From Onchidella celtica (Eukaryota > Mollusca > Gastropoda > Systellommatophora > Onchidiidae): a stretch of 64,000 nt of DNA. Both the position numbers and the translations under genes were made by a program. Every line of letters begins with the position of its first letter. Within the stretch, counting starts at the first letter, position 1. The notes under the pieces are model-generated. The model saw nothing but the letters and a program-made list of their open reading frames with translations. It did not search any database and was not told the DNA's origin. Positions 16,327 to 28,670 of the stretch are shown one piece after another. Location: positions 14,186,663-14,250,662 of the forward strand of contig OZ007569.1 in NCBI GenBank assembly GCA_963931925.1, given 5' to 3'.

Positions 16327-17320
16327 GGTCGTGAAGTGGCTTTTGAATTAAACTTTTAAAAAAACAATAATAATAAACGTTACGAGTTGAGGGTTACGCC
16401 TCTTTTGTGGTAGAAATAAAGTGCTGGACTATTATAATAATAGTTCTCCTCTATCTCAATATTTTTATCAGATCAGTGCCGCTCTAGAGTATATTTTTCT
16501 CACCCCTCTCAGTATAAAGCGGCTGTGCATAATGAAGCAAACCTTTAAAAACGTGTCTAAACCAAACTCGAATACTACGAGATACAGGCAATTTGCAAAT
16601 GCGGCGGTTTGCGACGACTTAGAGGGAGAGACACGGGTGCTATGAGCCACAAAGTAAACTAACAAAAAGCTTTTTCGGGGCAAGCTGTTAGAGAGATGGC
16701 AATACCTCATAGTTAGACAAGCTTAGAAAAACGCCAGATCAGAAAAGAAAATAAACAGATGGGCGAGCTCTGCATCACTGAGCCTTCTGACGTTTTTGTT
16801 ATGAGGTACTGAGAGCCTAAACATTAGTTTTGAGTTCGCAGGGGTATCCTGTACAGTCAACGCACCTGCCCCTGACGGTCAAGAAGCCTCCCAACGCAAA
16901 AAGCAATGGGTCATGAGTATAAACAATCTTAAATGGTCGGCCTGCACAAGGCGACCACCGTGGTCAGCCTACATTAGAGAGACTACTCTATGGGAGTGAT
17001 TAACTTCCATGGATTTTGCCTCCATTTAAAAAATATCGCCATTTACCAGTAGGGAATTTCAGGCGATACGAAATAGTTATGTGGAGAGACGGCAACGCAG
17101 ATACTTTTGTAATATAAGATCGATGTTCACTTATCAGCAAAGCATCTTAATTTTACATCTGAGGGGTAATTAAAATATTGTTTGGTGCTGAAAGAATATA
17201 ACCTGACAGAAAAATTAGCAATAAAGAATCACATACTACAAAAGGAGAAAAAAAAAAAAAAAGACACGAGCAGGAAAGAAGAATGGAAGAAAATTGGCGG
17301 TTAAAGCAATGAAAGAAAGA

Positions 17321-18204
17321 GAATACAGACATTGTATAAAGAAAGAGAATACAGACATTGTATAAAGAAAGAGAATACAGACATTGTATAAAGAAAGAGA
17401 ATACAGACATTGTATAAAGAAAGAGAATACAGACATTGTATAAAGAAAGAGAATACAGACATTGTATAAAGAAAGAGAATACAGACATTGTATAAAGAAA
17501 GAGAATACAGACATTGTATAAAGAAAGAGAATACAGACATTGTATAAAGAAAGAGAATACAGACATTGTATAAAGAAAGAGAATACAGACATTGTATAAA
17601 GAAAGAGAATACAGACATTGTATAAAGAAAGAGAATACAGACATTGTATAAAGAAAGAGAATACAGACATTGTATAAAGAAAGAGAATACAGACATTGTA
17701 TAAAGAAAGAGAATACAGACATTGTATAAAGAAAGAGAATACAGACATTGTATAAAGAAAGAGAATACAGACATTGTATAAAGAAAGAGAATACAGACAT
17801 TGTATAAAGAAAGAGAATACAGACATTGTATAAAGAAAGAGAATACAGACATTGTATAAAGAAAGAGAATACAGACATTGTATAAAGAAAGAGAATACAG
17901 ACATTGTATAAAGAAAGAGAATACAGACATTGTATAAAGAAAGAGAATACAGACATTGTATAAAGAAAGAGAATACAGACATTGTATAAAGAAAGAGAAT
18001 ACAGACATTGTATAAAGAAAGAGAATACAGACATTGTATAAAGAAAGAGAATACAGACATTGTATAAAGAAAGAGAATACAGACATTGTATAAAGAAAGA
18101 GAATACAGACATTGTATAAAGAAAGAGAATACAGACATTGTATAAAGAAAGAGAATACAGACATTGTATAAAGAAAGAGAATACAGACATTGTATAAAGA
18201 AAGA
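17321..18204. repeat. 26-bp minisatellite, 34 units
   Basis: The unit begins gaatacagacattgtata and finishes with aagaaaga (26 bp). The array is 884 bp, exactly 34 units, with no variant unit seen on reading. The unit has no stop codon on the - strand, and 26 is not divisible by 3, so all three - frames stay open through the whole array. This explains the three overlapping apparent proteins of 382, 357 and 324 residues, each a 26-residue periodic hydrophobic string. These are artefacts, not genes. The flanking sequence is purine-rich on the + strand (17240-17320 and 18205-18300). Confidence 0.97.
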
Positions 18205-19726
18205 GAAAAGACGGAAAAGGCAAGAGACAGCGGACGGCAAAGAAAACAAAACATAGGAAAGACAGGAAATGGCAAAGAAGTCGAGAAGGGGCAGAATACA
18301 AAGAAACATTGGGTGGAAAGTTTAATCTAAAAAGCTATGACATCCAATACAACCATTAATATAAATCATGTTGGCAGATGATCTTTTAAAACGTACGAAG
18401 GAGCTAACTGAAAGTAGTCTTGTCAGTCTTACGATATCTTCTATTTTGTTTCAATAGCTTTCATCTCTGTCGGTCTTGATTCTGTGGTTTCGGTTCAAAT
18501 ATCTGCAGATAAGTATGTTGGTCTTAGGTGCTTCAATAGATCCAAGTCCTTGCATTAAGACTGAACACTTGTAGATCATAGAGGATTCGCTATCCTTTCA
18601 AAGACGACTCTCCAGTTCTGTGAAACAAAATACGATGGTTGTAGCTTCCCTAATGCTTCTTTTCTCTACGGTCTTCTGCACGCGACTTCATTAAAGGGAC
18701 TTAAATCGCTTAAGTACATCGGCTTGACGCATGCGCCGGAAGTAGTTTCAATTCTCCACAACTTGAGAGTGGTAGAAATCAGGAAACAATACGGCGATGG
18801 TTTTATTCCAACCGTGTACAACTCCAAATGCTTTTAAATGAAGCAAATTGTTCCCCCGACGGTGAACATCCTTGGAAACATCTCGAATACAATTAAACCT
18901 AAGAAAAGTAGAGAATCTTTAAAGACACACTTTTGACTGCTTAGCTAGTTGAGAAACTCTGGACGTGTGTCGACCCCTGTCTGGAGATGTATCATACGGA
19001 GATGTTTCTAAGATGACACGTTATTAGTTCCTTTTCATTGCAGTTAGAATTTCTATTACACAGTACAATATGAACTAGATGGAGAGCTCGACCACGTCAG
19101 GATGCATCTTTGTATGTATGCTACTGAGTGTGTGTGCGTAAGTTGAGTTTTGTGTGTAGGGTGCTTGTGCTTATCTCTGTGTGTCTAATAGAGAACCAGT
19201 GTAAGATAGATAGGCTTCTAGTAGTGTCTTTGTCAGGACTGTGTGAAGATTGCTGACAGGCATCAAGACGTGCCTGCATATTTCAATAACAACTAGAAAG
19301 ATGATAATGATTCAGTTCAACAAACTGCAGTAATTACAGTGTCTTAAACCTTTCTAACTATCTGCTTTTATCCTGAACGCCTCCGCCGTTAATGCTATGT
19401 CTATGATTCCATCAACGTTTCAATCTTTAGCTCCTAAAATTAAGCAAAAAAAGAATAAAAATTTAGCAATTGATTGACTGTCTCTATTACAATGGGATGA
19501 GACACAAGAGAATCACCGAGCTGAAACCTGGAAGAAATTGACGTAGTTCAAGTCTAGACAACGGAATTTCACAGAGAAAGGGACTGAATTATTTTATTTG
19601 CTGGAGACATGTCTAGATGTTCTTTAGAACCTAAGCAATAATTTTCAGGCAGAGTTGAGGAAGAAAATCAATATTATATCATTGTGCCGATATGAATTTC
19701 CTAGATATCTCGCCACCTTAGATCTG
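18205..19726. other. Non-coding stretch
   Basis: A purine-rich edge follows the minisatellite up to about 18300. Beyond it is mixed-composition DNA with no supported coding segment, and a short GT-rich patch near 19130-19190. Confidence 0.5.
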
Positions 19727-19939
19727 GTTTGTTCCAGCTTCACTTTTTGCACAACTGAGAAATTTGGCGTTAAACTAAACGTTTGCTGCTTTATGTATTA
19801 TGATCAGGAGTTAGAATAAATCGGAACTGTGAAACAGCCTTATAAGTCTTCAAAGTGTGCATTTGATATACCTCTTCTACATACTAAAAGATGTCCAGTT
19901 TTTCAGAAAATGGAAATAGAACAAACAAGAACGCCTAAG
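19727..19939 (+). repeat. Dispersed repeat, copy 2
   Basis: Second copy of the ~215-bp repeat first seen at 16112-16326, same orientation. It carries a few extra bases inside (around aaactaaacg and tgtccagttttt) and lacks some bases present in copy 1. The two copies are 3.6 kb apart with the 26-bp minisatellite between them. Element class unknown. Confidence 0.85.
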
Positions 19940-21109
19940 TTACCATCTGAAAAGAGAGTAGCTAAAAAGAAAATGAACAAAGGACCAGAGGCTTTAAATA
20001 TGCCATGACAAACGAGGCTGTCATAACACTTTTAGACAGAAACTAGATTTTCCTGCAAAATTTATGCACATGGTTAAACACAGGTTAGAGTTTTATTATT
20101 CAGACAGTTGCTTCTCTAGCCTTTTATGTCAAGGTCAAATTTTAATGTCTATTGAAAAGTAATGAGTTCAGTGTGTTTGTGAGTTGAATGAATTATTTCT
20201 TTGCCTTCACAATCCAACAAGTTCATAAGTGTATGGGAGGTTATCGCTATAAAAGGGCTCTCAGATGCGTCGTACAATCTGTGGCCATAAAGTCGGACTC
20301 CTGACAATGTTACTAAATTATTAAACCAATGTATTTGCCATGAAGGCGATGGCATTCGTTTTAATTAATCCTGTTGTTAATTATTTGAGAAACAAATAAG
20401 CGTTATTATATCATAGAGTTATGTACAATAACACATAAATATGTGACCTGTGAGGATTGCATTTCTACAGTTAATTATAAAATAATAGCTTCAGATCATT
20501 TATTCAAATTTCATATTTAAAAATGAATAAGCGAAAATAAAACGATGACCATAAAACAATTATTGTGACTTCAGATATTTCCAGTCCCACTGATTAATTA
20601 AAATTTAAAAACAAAAAAAACAACAAAAAAAGTCCTGTAAAGAACACTCTGTGTACTTGCTCTTTGTAACATTTAAAGGGCATCGAATATCTCACTTGAA
20701 ATTTTGCATAACACATGTGGAGGTCACAGCTTGATAAGCATTTTTACTCTTTATGCTGCAATATCACTTTTCAGTACACTCGGGCGTAAAATGCTTGATT
20801 CTTGTTCAGTGGTTTGTAAATGTGGCTGTGCGGCAGGGATAAGCTACGTATGGTTGAGTCAAAACAAAAAAACACGGACCCCAATTCTAAAAAGTAGGGC
20901 AAAACTTGAAAGACAATTTATTAATGCGTTTGCAATAGAAGAGTGACTTCATGCCATAAGTTGACCTTGGTTTAAAAAAAGCAGAAAGATCTTTGTGTTT
21001 TGCTCGTTTTTTGCTGGAAAAACCTGGCTCCGTGCCGTACACGATCAAGGAAAGAAGAGAACACATAAAACTGAGCCATTTTAATAGCTAGCCGAGAAAA
21101 GAACTTGCG

Positions 21110-21290
21110 TTTATAAGAAATCTGGCTTTGAACATATTTTTCCCCTTTCAGTTCTAAATGTTTAAAGTATCCCAAAGTTCACACGGCCAGGATTTAATAT
21201 TAAACAGCCATTTGCCCTGGAAAAGTTGATAATGAATTCAAGAATTATTTTTGATGTTTCTTCTGTATGACATTTGATAGGGGATTGGAA
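21110..21290. promoter_or_regulatory. Possible conserved non-coding block
   Basis: Contains the AT-palindromic word tttaatattaaa followed by a balanced segment (cagccatttgccctgg) and gttgataatgaattc, without a sustained open frame. The texture is that of a conserved non-coding element, but no comparison is available. Confidence 0.18.
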
Positions 21291-22557
21291 GGGGGGGGGG
21301 TGTATGGTCATTATGACCCTGTAACAGCCGCCAAAGCGTGCCAGCATCAAGACTGACAGTCCATCCTCTCCTCTCCACACACACACACTCTCTCTCTCTC
21401 TGGCTCTCTCTGAGATGAATGTAAAAGAAAAGAACTGAGGAAAAGTCTGTTCTAAGCCGAGCACTCCCTCTCCCAGGCCCTCTGACCAGAAGTGACTAAA
21501 AGCCGCAGCGATACACATGTTGTGAGGAGGGGAGAAGCCGCCGCATTTGTGGGCCAGACTGAGGGAGAAAAGGAAAATCGAAGAGAAAATCGGACGAGGG
21601 GATCAGTGATTAGATGGGCGTGGCAGTGCGGGGGAATTGAGTTACCGGGGTGACAGACGCTGTAGAGTTCATTGATAAAGAGTTTTGTCACCAGTGGGAG
21701 GAACGAATGCGCCGAAATTGGTATGGCCGATTTTTGGTAGTTTTATTTTTTAACGTGCAGTGAAGAGAAAAAAATGTATTTAGGGAGTTGGGGGGGGGGG
21801 GGGGGGATATTAGAAGTTAGAGATAGGAAGAATGTTGGGGGAAAAAACGAACAACCGGCCAGACTAGAATAATCGAACGTATTAAATCTCATTTGTCTTC
21901 AGATTTATTCGGTGGTAAAAGATGACGAGAATCTAGTTTCGGTTTTTGCTGTTAAAAAAAAAAAAAATTCTAAGTGTTGAATCGTGGACGTTTTTACAAA
22001 ATATGACGAATATTCTGACAGCAGTGACTTCGGAAATGTAAAAACTGCTTCGTTGTTCCTTGTCTCAGGTTTTTACCCCGGCGTCCTTCTACAACTTTCC
22101 GTCTTTTACATTTCCATCTGCCATACATCTGCGGCAGTTTCGACGTATTAGACAAACGATTATAAGTGAAAAATAGAAACAAGATTCCACAGTGCTAATC
22201 GAATGCTGAACAATACTAAATAGTAAAGCATGGCTCCTCCTTCTTTAGTGTTTATAGAGAGTTTCAATCTTTCTCTATTTATATCCATTTCATTCCCATT
22301 ATTTCCTATCTAGCTTGCTCTTTTTTATTCGTCGTCCTAATTTTTTTTTCTTCGGTTTTTCTTTCATTTTCGTTCCTTCCATCTGTGTGCTGTGTATGTT
22401 TGTGTTTTCTTTTACTTTCTTTTCTAAGCAATTCATCTTCTTTGTGGTTCAGTCCATCTTCCCCCCTCTACTTTCTTTCACAATCATTTTTTGCTACTCC
22501 TCAAAACTCTCAATATCCACTTTCAGGATTCCTTCTTTTCTTTTTTGATTTTAGACT

Positions 22558-22611
22558 CCCCCCCCCCCCCTTTTTTTTCTGGTCACTTTCAAGTGGGGGG
22601 GGGGGGGGGGG
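22558..22611. repeat. C13 / G17 homopolymer foldback
   Basis: A run of 13 C (22558-22570) and a run of 17 G (22595-22611) are separated by 24 bases. The two arms could pair as a G:C hairpin, or the G-run could stack on its own. Such tracts are also sites of sequencing and assembly length error. Confidence 0.9.
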
Positions 22612-24684
22612 AGAGAGATGTTAGTACTCCTTCGTGAACTCACAAAATAATCTACCAGCAACATCTGGTATTGTAACCTCCACCACTACTTGGCTCTACC
22701 GACGCTGGTTGAAAGCGAATTAAATCAAACCTCCTCCAAGACAAACCATTCCCTTGTGCCTTGGGTGTACGGCCAAAGAAGCACTTTTAGCTTTTCTTGA
22801 AGATGACACATTTTTTTTCTTTCCTGCTCGGCACTTGCTAATTAAAAGACAAAATTATTTCTAGAGTTGGCTTTCAGCTTTACCTTAGTCAATACTGTAA
22901 ATTGTTTTGTTGCACGAGTGTGCGGTAATTTGGGTAAATCTTGTTCGCGCGGCCATTATGAATGCGCGTGTCTCCAGAGTGCGTTTGTGGCGTGATGGAC
23001 CAATTGGAGGACTTGCGTATGAATACATATCGCGTGCAACACCGCTCAATCATGTTTACTTCCGTTTCGTAACGGAAAAGACGGAGGGAAGATGTCAGAA
23101 ATGACTCACAAAGATGTCTTTTATCTTTACACAACAAACTTGCTTTCTCTATAATTGCATAATTTTCATTGTCAAAAATTCGTTAACCGCCAATTTGAGC
23201 TCCACTTTATGTATCCTCAATTAATGTTTAGTTTAAGTGGTATAGTGAATAACGGAAAAATTAGTGCCTGTTGTCGACACTCAAGACTGGCATCTCATTT
23301 TGTCTTCCTGCGGGCAATCGGATGCGTTTTTCCGTCTTCCTGACAATGTCTCTGATCCCCTGTCGAAAGCTGATGCACATAGAGTCATGTGCACGTTAGT
23401 TTAAGCCAACTGTTCACGATCACAATGAGCATTTTTCCCATTTTGTTCAGTCTTTCAGTAACGTTGGTAACCTCTGGGGTTCATTGAACAAAATAGATCT
23501 TTGTTGTAACTGATCAATAACTATCAGGTGCAAGGACCACCACTATTGTGATGCCAAAATAGAGTTCTTTTAGTGCGCATTGGATATCTGAGGAAACAAC
23601 AAAAGAAAATTCGGGTCATTCTGTGACAAACATGTGCCTCCTGTCAGCAATGTACAGGCTTGTTTTCAACTCAGGATCCCACTATGCTTTCTTTTCTTAG
23701 GAGCAAAGCAAATGTTCGCCTATTATAATAATCAACTGTTTCTGAATTAACAATGGAACAGAAAAAGTTGATATTATTATAAAGCGTGACGCTCTATTAT
23801 TAATTTTCTTTGCAAGAGAAGACGGGTCAACCTGTGAGAGAATATTCCAGGATTTTGGGAAGTAAATGGTTTTTAACATTGGACTACTCCACGTAAAGAT
23901 TATACTGCAGAAAAAAGATATCGTAGGGGATGCCATTGTTTTTGTACTATACTGTTATGGATATTTCATCCATAGCATTGATCATAAAAATAGATTTTTA
24001 TTACATTTTCAAAGGTTTAAAAGATAAATTAATTAGATTAACACAAAAGTTGAATAAATGAAATTAGGTGGGTCGTTTCTCTGTGGCTGCAGTGGTGTTA
24101 GTAAGCGTTCCATAACCAGTATAACACGTGTCGTTGATCAAACAAACAAAAAAAACAAAACATATTGAACACATTAATGGTGTGTATGCATTGTGTGTTT
24201 ATGCGGGTGTGAATTTGGTTTCTAAGGTTACGGTGACCTAGACATGCATTATCTGCCACAGGTTTTACAGGTAATTTCATCAAGGGCACAAATCACTAGA
24301 TCCAGTCACTCAAGTCCCACATCTCCCCAACATTAAAATACTCAACAGATTTCAGACTAGGACAAGAATTACCCGGCGATGTCGTCCTAAATTGACGGTA
24401 AATAAATCTCGTTCCCCGTGTTCAAATCTGTGAGTTGTCACATAATTCACTTTCTGAAGGTTGCGTAAAAAGAAATGTACAGAAAATTTATCGAATTTAA
24501 ATATATTCAATTGTAAAAATTGAGTCAAATAGCACCGGAATGTCTTTTGATTTTATTAATGACCACCACTTTCAACTTTTCTACTGTAAACTCACGCATC
24601 TCTTCAGTTTAATCACGTTCAAAAATTATGATGTCATATTACATGCGAGTGTCTTTGATTTTATAAAATCTCCATCACTTTCAG

Positions 24685-24912
24685 ATGGTTCATCGTTTTC
24701 TTGCTGCTGTCATGTTCAATGTCCTGCCACTTGTCCCGCATGCCTGAGTGGGACAAGGAGCATGCGCACCCAGACAGGAAGTACCTCATGCGTCATGGCA
24801 ACGCCTTGTCGTTTCGCGCGGAATGGAACCGGAAGACATCTATGATGCCGGCTGAATATCTCAACAATTGCCGGCTGATTGACAAGGCGGACAAGCACAC
24901 CAGGATTTACAC
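24685..24912 (+). CDS. Candidate internal exon, unidentified membrane or secreted protein
   Basis: A coding-like segment with no recognised family. It is preceded by a pyrimidine-rich tract and a ctttcag acceptor (AG at 24683-24684). The frame has a stop at 24656 and no ATG before the acceptor, so an upstream exon is needed. After one leftover base the product reads WFIVFLLLSCSMSCHLSR, a hydrophobic stretch that could be the end of a signal peptide or a membrane anchor. A highly charged region follows (PEWDKEHAHPDRKYLMRHG, then RAEWNRK and DKADKHTRIYT). Codons strongly prefer third-position G or C up to about 24912, then the bias disappears; a gttaga donor at 24913 fits that change but is weak. 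Both exon ends would then be phase 2. The open frame continues past 25300 through G-rich, A-rich and GA-repeat DNA, which is unlikely to be coding. It could also be a terminal exon with another 3' end, or an old pseudo-exon. Confidence 0.5.
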
Positions 24913-26169
24913 GTTAGAATCAGACACGAGATTTGGCCGTCAGGCGGTTAGCTCTGCAAATCTTCCCAGGGATTGTAGAATAGTTTGCCATTCAATCGAC
25001 TCTTTTTTACTTCCAACGTCTAATTTTATTGGCTGTGGAACTTTCTGCCGCGACGGGGCCGTCTCTTTGGGACGATCTGGATTTTTTAAAAAAGAAGTTG
25101 GGGGCGGAAAGGAGGGGGAGGGGGGGGGGGGTTTCAAATGGTGTAAAAATGGTTTCAACTTTAAAAAAAAAAAAGGAGAAAAATTATCAGTGCACGTGGC
25201 TGGGTGGAGGGGCCGGAAAGGGGAGGGGAATAGAGAAAGAGAGGGAGGGAGAAAGAGAGAAAGGGAAAGAGATAACGCAAAGGGAGAGAACGAAAGAGAG
25301 AGGGCGGTGCGTATGTGTGTATGTTTGTGTGTGGGTGTTTGTGTGTGTGTACGTGTGTGTTTGTGTTCTGCGACAGTTGGATGAATGAGTCATAAAACTG
25401 CCAGAAAACTGCGTAAGTAGATTCCAGTAATCAGTTAGGAGACATGAACTTAGAGCCAGGTGATGACGATCAAGAAGTGAGCATTGTTTTGCTCTAGATA
25501 TATATAAAACCTCTCAGGACTGACGTGGAAACTGAAGACAAATAGATGATAGACGGATAAACGGCAAACCTAAGTGGATATAATCATAATTATGGGAATT
25601 ATGGCATGGGTTTTGTCTGGGAGGTGGGAAGTTACATGATAATTATATACTGAATACGAGTAACACACAGTGAATGTACCGTTTACAAGGCCCGACAGAT
25701 TAGAGATATGGCTTGACAGGTTAGAGAGATTAAGTAAATGTGTGCAGTCATGGCATTAATGCGTCATTCTTTTGTAATCCCAGATGAAATGGTTCTATCC
25801 ATATTCCAATGGATATCTTTATTCCTAAGCGACATTATTTTATCTGTAGGGTATCTGAACCTTTACAGTAGAAAACGTAACGTATTCAGTAACGTATTCA
25901 AAAACGTATTCAGTAAAGTACTGGTAAACTTTTCTACGGGTTATTTGTGGAATGACAATGGTATTGAAGTTTAACAAGCTAATTGATGGATTGTTTTCTC
26001 GTGATCATACTATAGGTAAACTTATTCGGTGACAGCCATTAAACGTTATCAATTAGCGGGTGGGTGAGGAGTTGGCTATTTTTACAATCTCTGATCTTGG
26101 ACATACATCATGTCTGTGACGCCATCATCTCATTCTCCCTTTCCCACTTATTACCCCCACCTGTCCCCA
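24913..26169. other. Non-coding stretch with GA- and GT-rich simple sequence
   Basis: From 25080 to 25300 the + strand is purine-rich with a G-run near 25124-25133 and A-run near 25164. From 25310 to 25370 it is a GT-rich microsatellite. Near 25876-25920 three imperfect copies of an acgtattcagta word occur. No gene is supported. Confidence 0.6.
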
Positions 26170-26201
26170 TCTCTCTCCCTCTCTCTTTCTCTCTCTCTCT
26201 T

Positions 26202-26256
<55 letters not shown>

Positions 26257-26268
26257 CTCTCTCTCTCG
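26170..26268. repeat. (CT)n microsatellite
   Basis: CT dinucleotide repeats with scattered TT and CC interruptions. Overlapping open frames read as poly-Leu/Ser on one strand and poly-Arg/Glu on the other and are not genes. Confidence 0.95.
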
Positions 26269-27787
26269 GTAAAAAACAAACAAACCGAATCAACTGAAAC
26301 ACACACAAAGAAAAAAACTAGACTTACAGTCTTATATTTAGCCTCGCTCTTGAGTCTCTTTTATTTCCAATGTTCTCAGATCTCTCTTTTTCTTTTCCTC
26401 TCTCTTTCTTTCCATTTTCACCAACTTTTTGTTTTTCTTCCGTAAAATGTTGGCATTTCTTCCGTCCACATTTTGCGGCTCTCCTTTCTCAGCTGCCTTT
26501 CCTCTGCTCACTTCCAAAATGGTTATCCCTTCATTTCATGGCAGCTCTGTGACCCCCCTGTCCCCCGTCTCCCCTCCCACCCATCTCCGCCTATCCATTT
26601 CCTTCTCCTACCCTCTCGTCTCTGACAAATCGGCCCAATTAAGGCTCTTTTTGGCTCTAAAGCGCCGCATCAAAGTGTATTGTCAGTGGATTGACAACAG
26701 AATCAGCCGATGATGACACGGTCTCAGAGGCCGGCATTCTCCCAGCATGTTCAGCATCATTGCCGGCATTGTTGGCAAGCCCTTCGTTCGTGAGGCCATT
26801 GTCAGCTAGGGGGACCGCGCTCATTTGTTCCTGGGATAAAGATTAAGTAATCATTTACTCAATCCAGCCCGAGTCACAGCCAGGGAACAACATTGATGAC
26901 AGTATGGTTTCTCCATTGAACTGAACGGTCATTCAGATTCAGAAACGCTGAGAGTTAAAAATTTGGACTGCGAGGAGAAAATTTGAATGAGAATTGAAGC
27001 GTAACTAGACAGAACCTCCGCAAGATAACCTGTCCTCACCTCGGACAATGGTCAGTCTATTTCATCCCCGCTTCTGTTTTATTTGCTCTAATGCTTGTTG
27101 AAGACGATGGTCGTAAAGTCAACCACACATTTACAGGATTACAGCACTGGTAGTTGCACTAATGTCGCCGTCATGTGGGTTCTAATGCGGACTAATGGAC
27201 GCCACAGGGTGCCCTATACAATACAAACGAACCAGTGACGAACGGACAAAGCTCTTTAGACAGTGCATTTTATCTGAACAACATCTGGTGTACCGATTGA
27301 AAAAGAGGGTCGATAATCCCACAAAGTGTCGTGGAAATTATCCGTTTCCTTACCTTGCCCGCATATCTGTATTATTCATTCAGCTTTTAGGCAGGGAGCA
27401 GTGCGATGCGAAGAATGAATTTCCTTGTTGTTGCTCGTAATCTAAATATGAACCGCAGAGTCCAGTTAGAATACAAAGCATGATCTGTTCCATGTCGTGT
27501 GTATTGTTGAGCAGCGTAAAGACAAATTTGTGTCCTTTCTCCTGTTCGTTTAAAAGGATTTCTCGCAGGCTGCTTTTTGTATCAACTGTAATCTGTCATA
27601 CTCTCTGTTGCATCCACTTCTCTTTTTTTTCTTTCACTCTCCTTCTTACTCTAGTTTTCTCTCCATGTTTAGCCATCTCCCCAAGTTGCCTGATCCTCTG
27701 TCATCTTAAATAGACCTATTTAGACTCCTCTTCATTTATCCATTCACAACTCCAATATTCTCTGGTGTGCTCTTAAGTTACTGACAG
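26269..27787. other. Non-coding stretch
   Basis: Pyrimidine-rich sequence up to about 26600, then a balanced block (listed separately at 26630-26900), then ordinary DNA. The + strand open frames at 26370-26713 and 27195-27713 have no recognised domain. Confidence 0.5.
26630..26900. promoter_or_regulatory. Possible enhancer-like conserved block
   Basis: A sharp change from pyrimidine-rich simple sequence to complex DNA. It contains a cccaattaaggctc homeodomain-like word, gtcagtggattgacaac, two gccggcatt words and aagattaagtaatcattta. No long open frame. It is one of the most CNE-like segments by texture; function unproven. Confidence 0.22.
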
Positions 27788-28055
27788 TCACTCACTCACT
27801 CACTCACTCACTCACTCACTCACTCACTCACTCACTCACTCACTCACTCACTCACTCACTCACTCACTCAGTCACTCACTCACTCACTCAATCACTCAAT
27901 CACTCGCTCGCTCGCTCGCTCGCTCGCTCACTCACTCACTCACTCACTCACTCACATACTCACTCACCCATTCACTCACTCACTCAATCACTCACTTACT
28001 CACTCATTCACTCACTCACTCATTCATGCACTCACTCACTCACTCCCTCACTCAT
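27788..28055. repeat. (ACTC)n microsatellite with GCTC core
   Basis: About 65 tetranucleotide units. A homogeneous block of GCTC variants occupies about 27904-27928, and substitutions increase toward the 3' end, where ATTC, ATAC and CCCT variants appear. Downstream to about 28190 the sequence stays CA/CCC-rich. Confidence 0.95.
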
Positions 28056-28670
28056 CATCATACCCTTGTCCGCACACCCATGTGCCTCAGACAACCACTT
28101 CCCGGCTCACACACATTCCCCCATTCCCCCCTAACTCTCATATCCATTCCCTCGTTCCCTCTCTAACTCCCACACCCATTCCCTCATTCACTCTCCATAC
28201 AGATGACAACCGGGCCTGATCAGGCACGTGTCCCCACTCACATAACAGAGAGTTCATGTTGAAACGTGCCCATATTCAAACTTTGTCATTGATGAGGATA
28301 CTTTCTGGCTGGATGTCCCAGCACTTGCTTTAAAGTCAGACCTCTCACTGTCAACTTTTGGGGCATAGATCTCCTTTAGCTCGTAATGTTACAGAAAACC
28401 CAAACCTTTTTGGGAACAGATAAAAACGCCAGTTCTTTAAAGGCCGTTGACCTTATGTCCATGTTCTCTAGCTGGTCACTGTTTTACTGAAACCTCTCGC
28501 TGTCAACCGGGCTATGTATACCGTCACATTATCCAGTGTGGATACATTTCACCGGATGATACTGTCACCGTTCCCTAAAACTGTAGTAATCGATTTTGGC
28601 TACTTTTCAGGAGAAGCAAAAACCTGTTTATTTTAGCACAACTGGTCTAGTTATGATGAATTTTGTAAAA
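28056..28670. other. Non-coding stretch
   Basis: A near-repeat of a cctctcactgtcaac word occurs near 28340 and near 28495. No gene seen. Confidence 0.4.

Larger units (their letters stand above)
19940..24684. other. Gene-poor stretch with homopolymers
   Basis: No convincing exon. It holds a G-run at about 21291-21300, a CA/CT patch at 21378-21410, another long G-run near 21791-21806, a pyrimidine-rich belt at 22300-22560, and the C/G foldback listed separately. Short open frames at 21162-21691 and 22889-23137 show no domain. Confidence 0.5.

Noticed and set aside
17153-18309. Three overlapping - strand ORFs of 382, 357 and 324 residues
   Set aside because: They are the three frames of a stop-free 26-bp tandem repeat; hydrophobic 26-residue periodicity follows from the DNA repeat, not from protein selection.
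24913-25384. Downstream part of the + strand 227-residue ORF at 24701
   Set aside because: Past 24912 the codon bias is lost and the frame crosses G-runs, A-runs, GA-rich and GT-rich repeats; only the first ~75 codons look coding.
27788-28055. Regular tandem array considered as a CRISPR-like array
   Set aside because: Four-base units with no spacers; a plain microsatellite in a eukaryotic genome.
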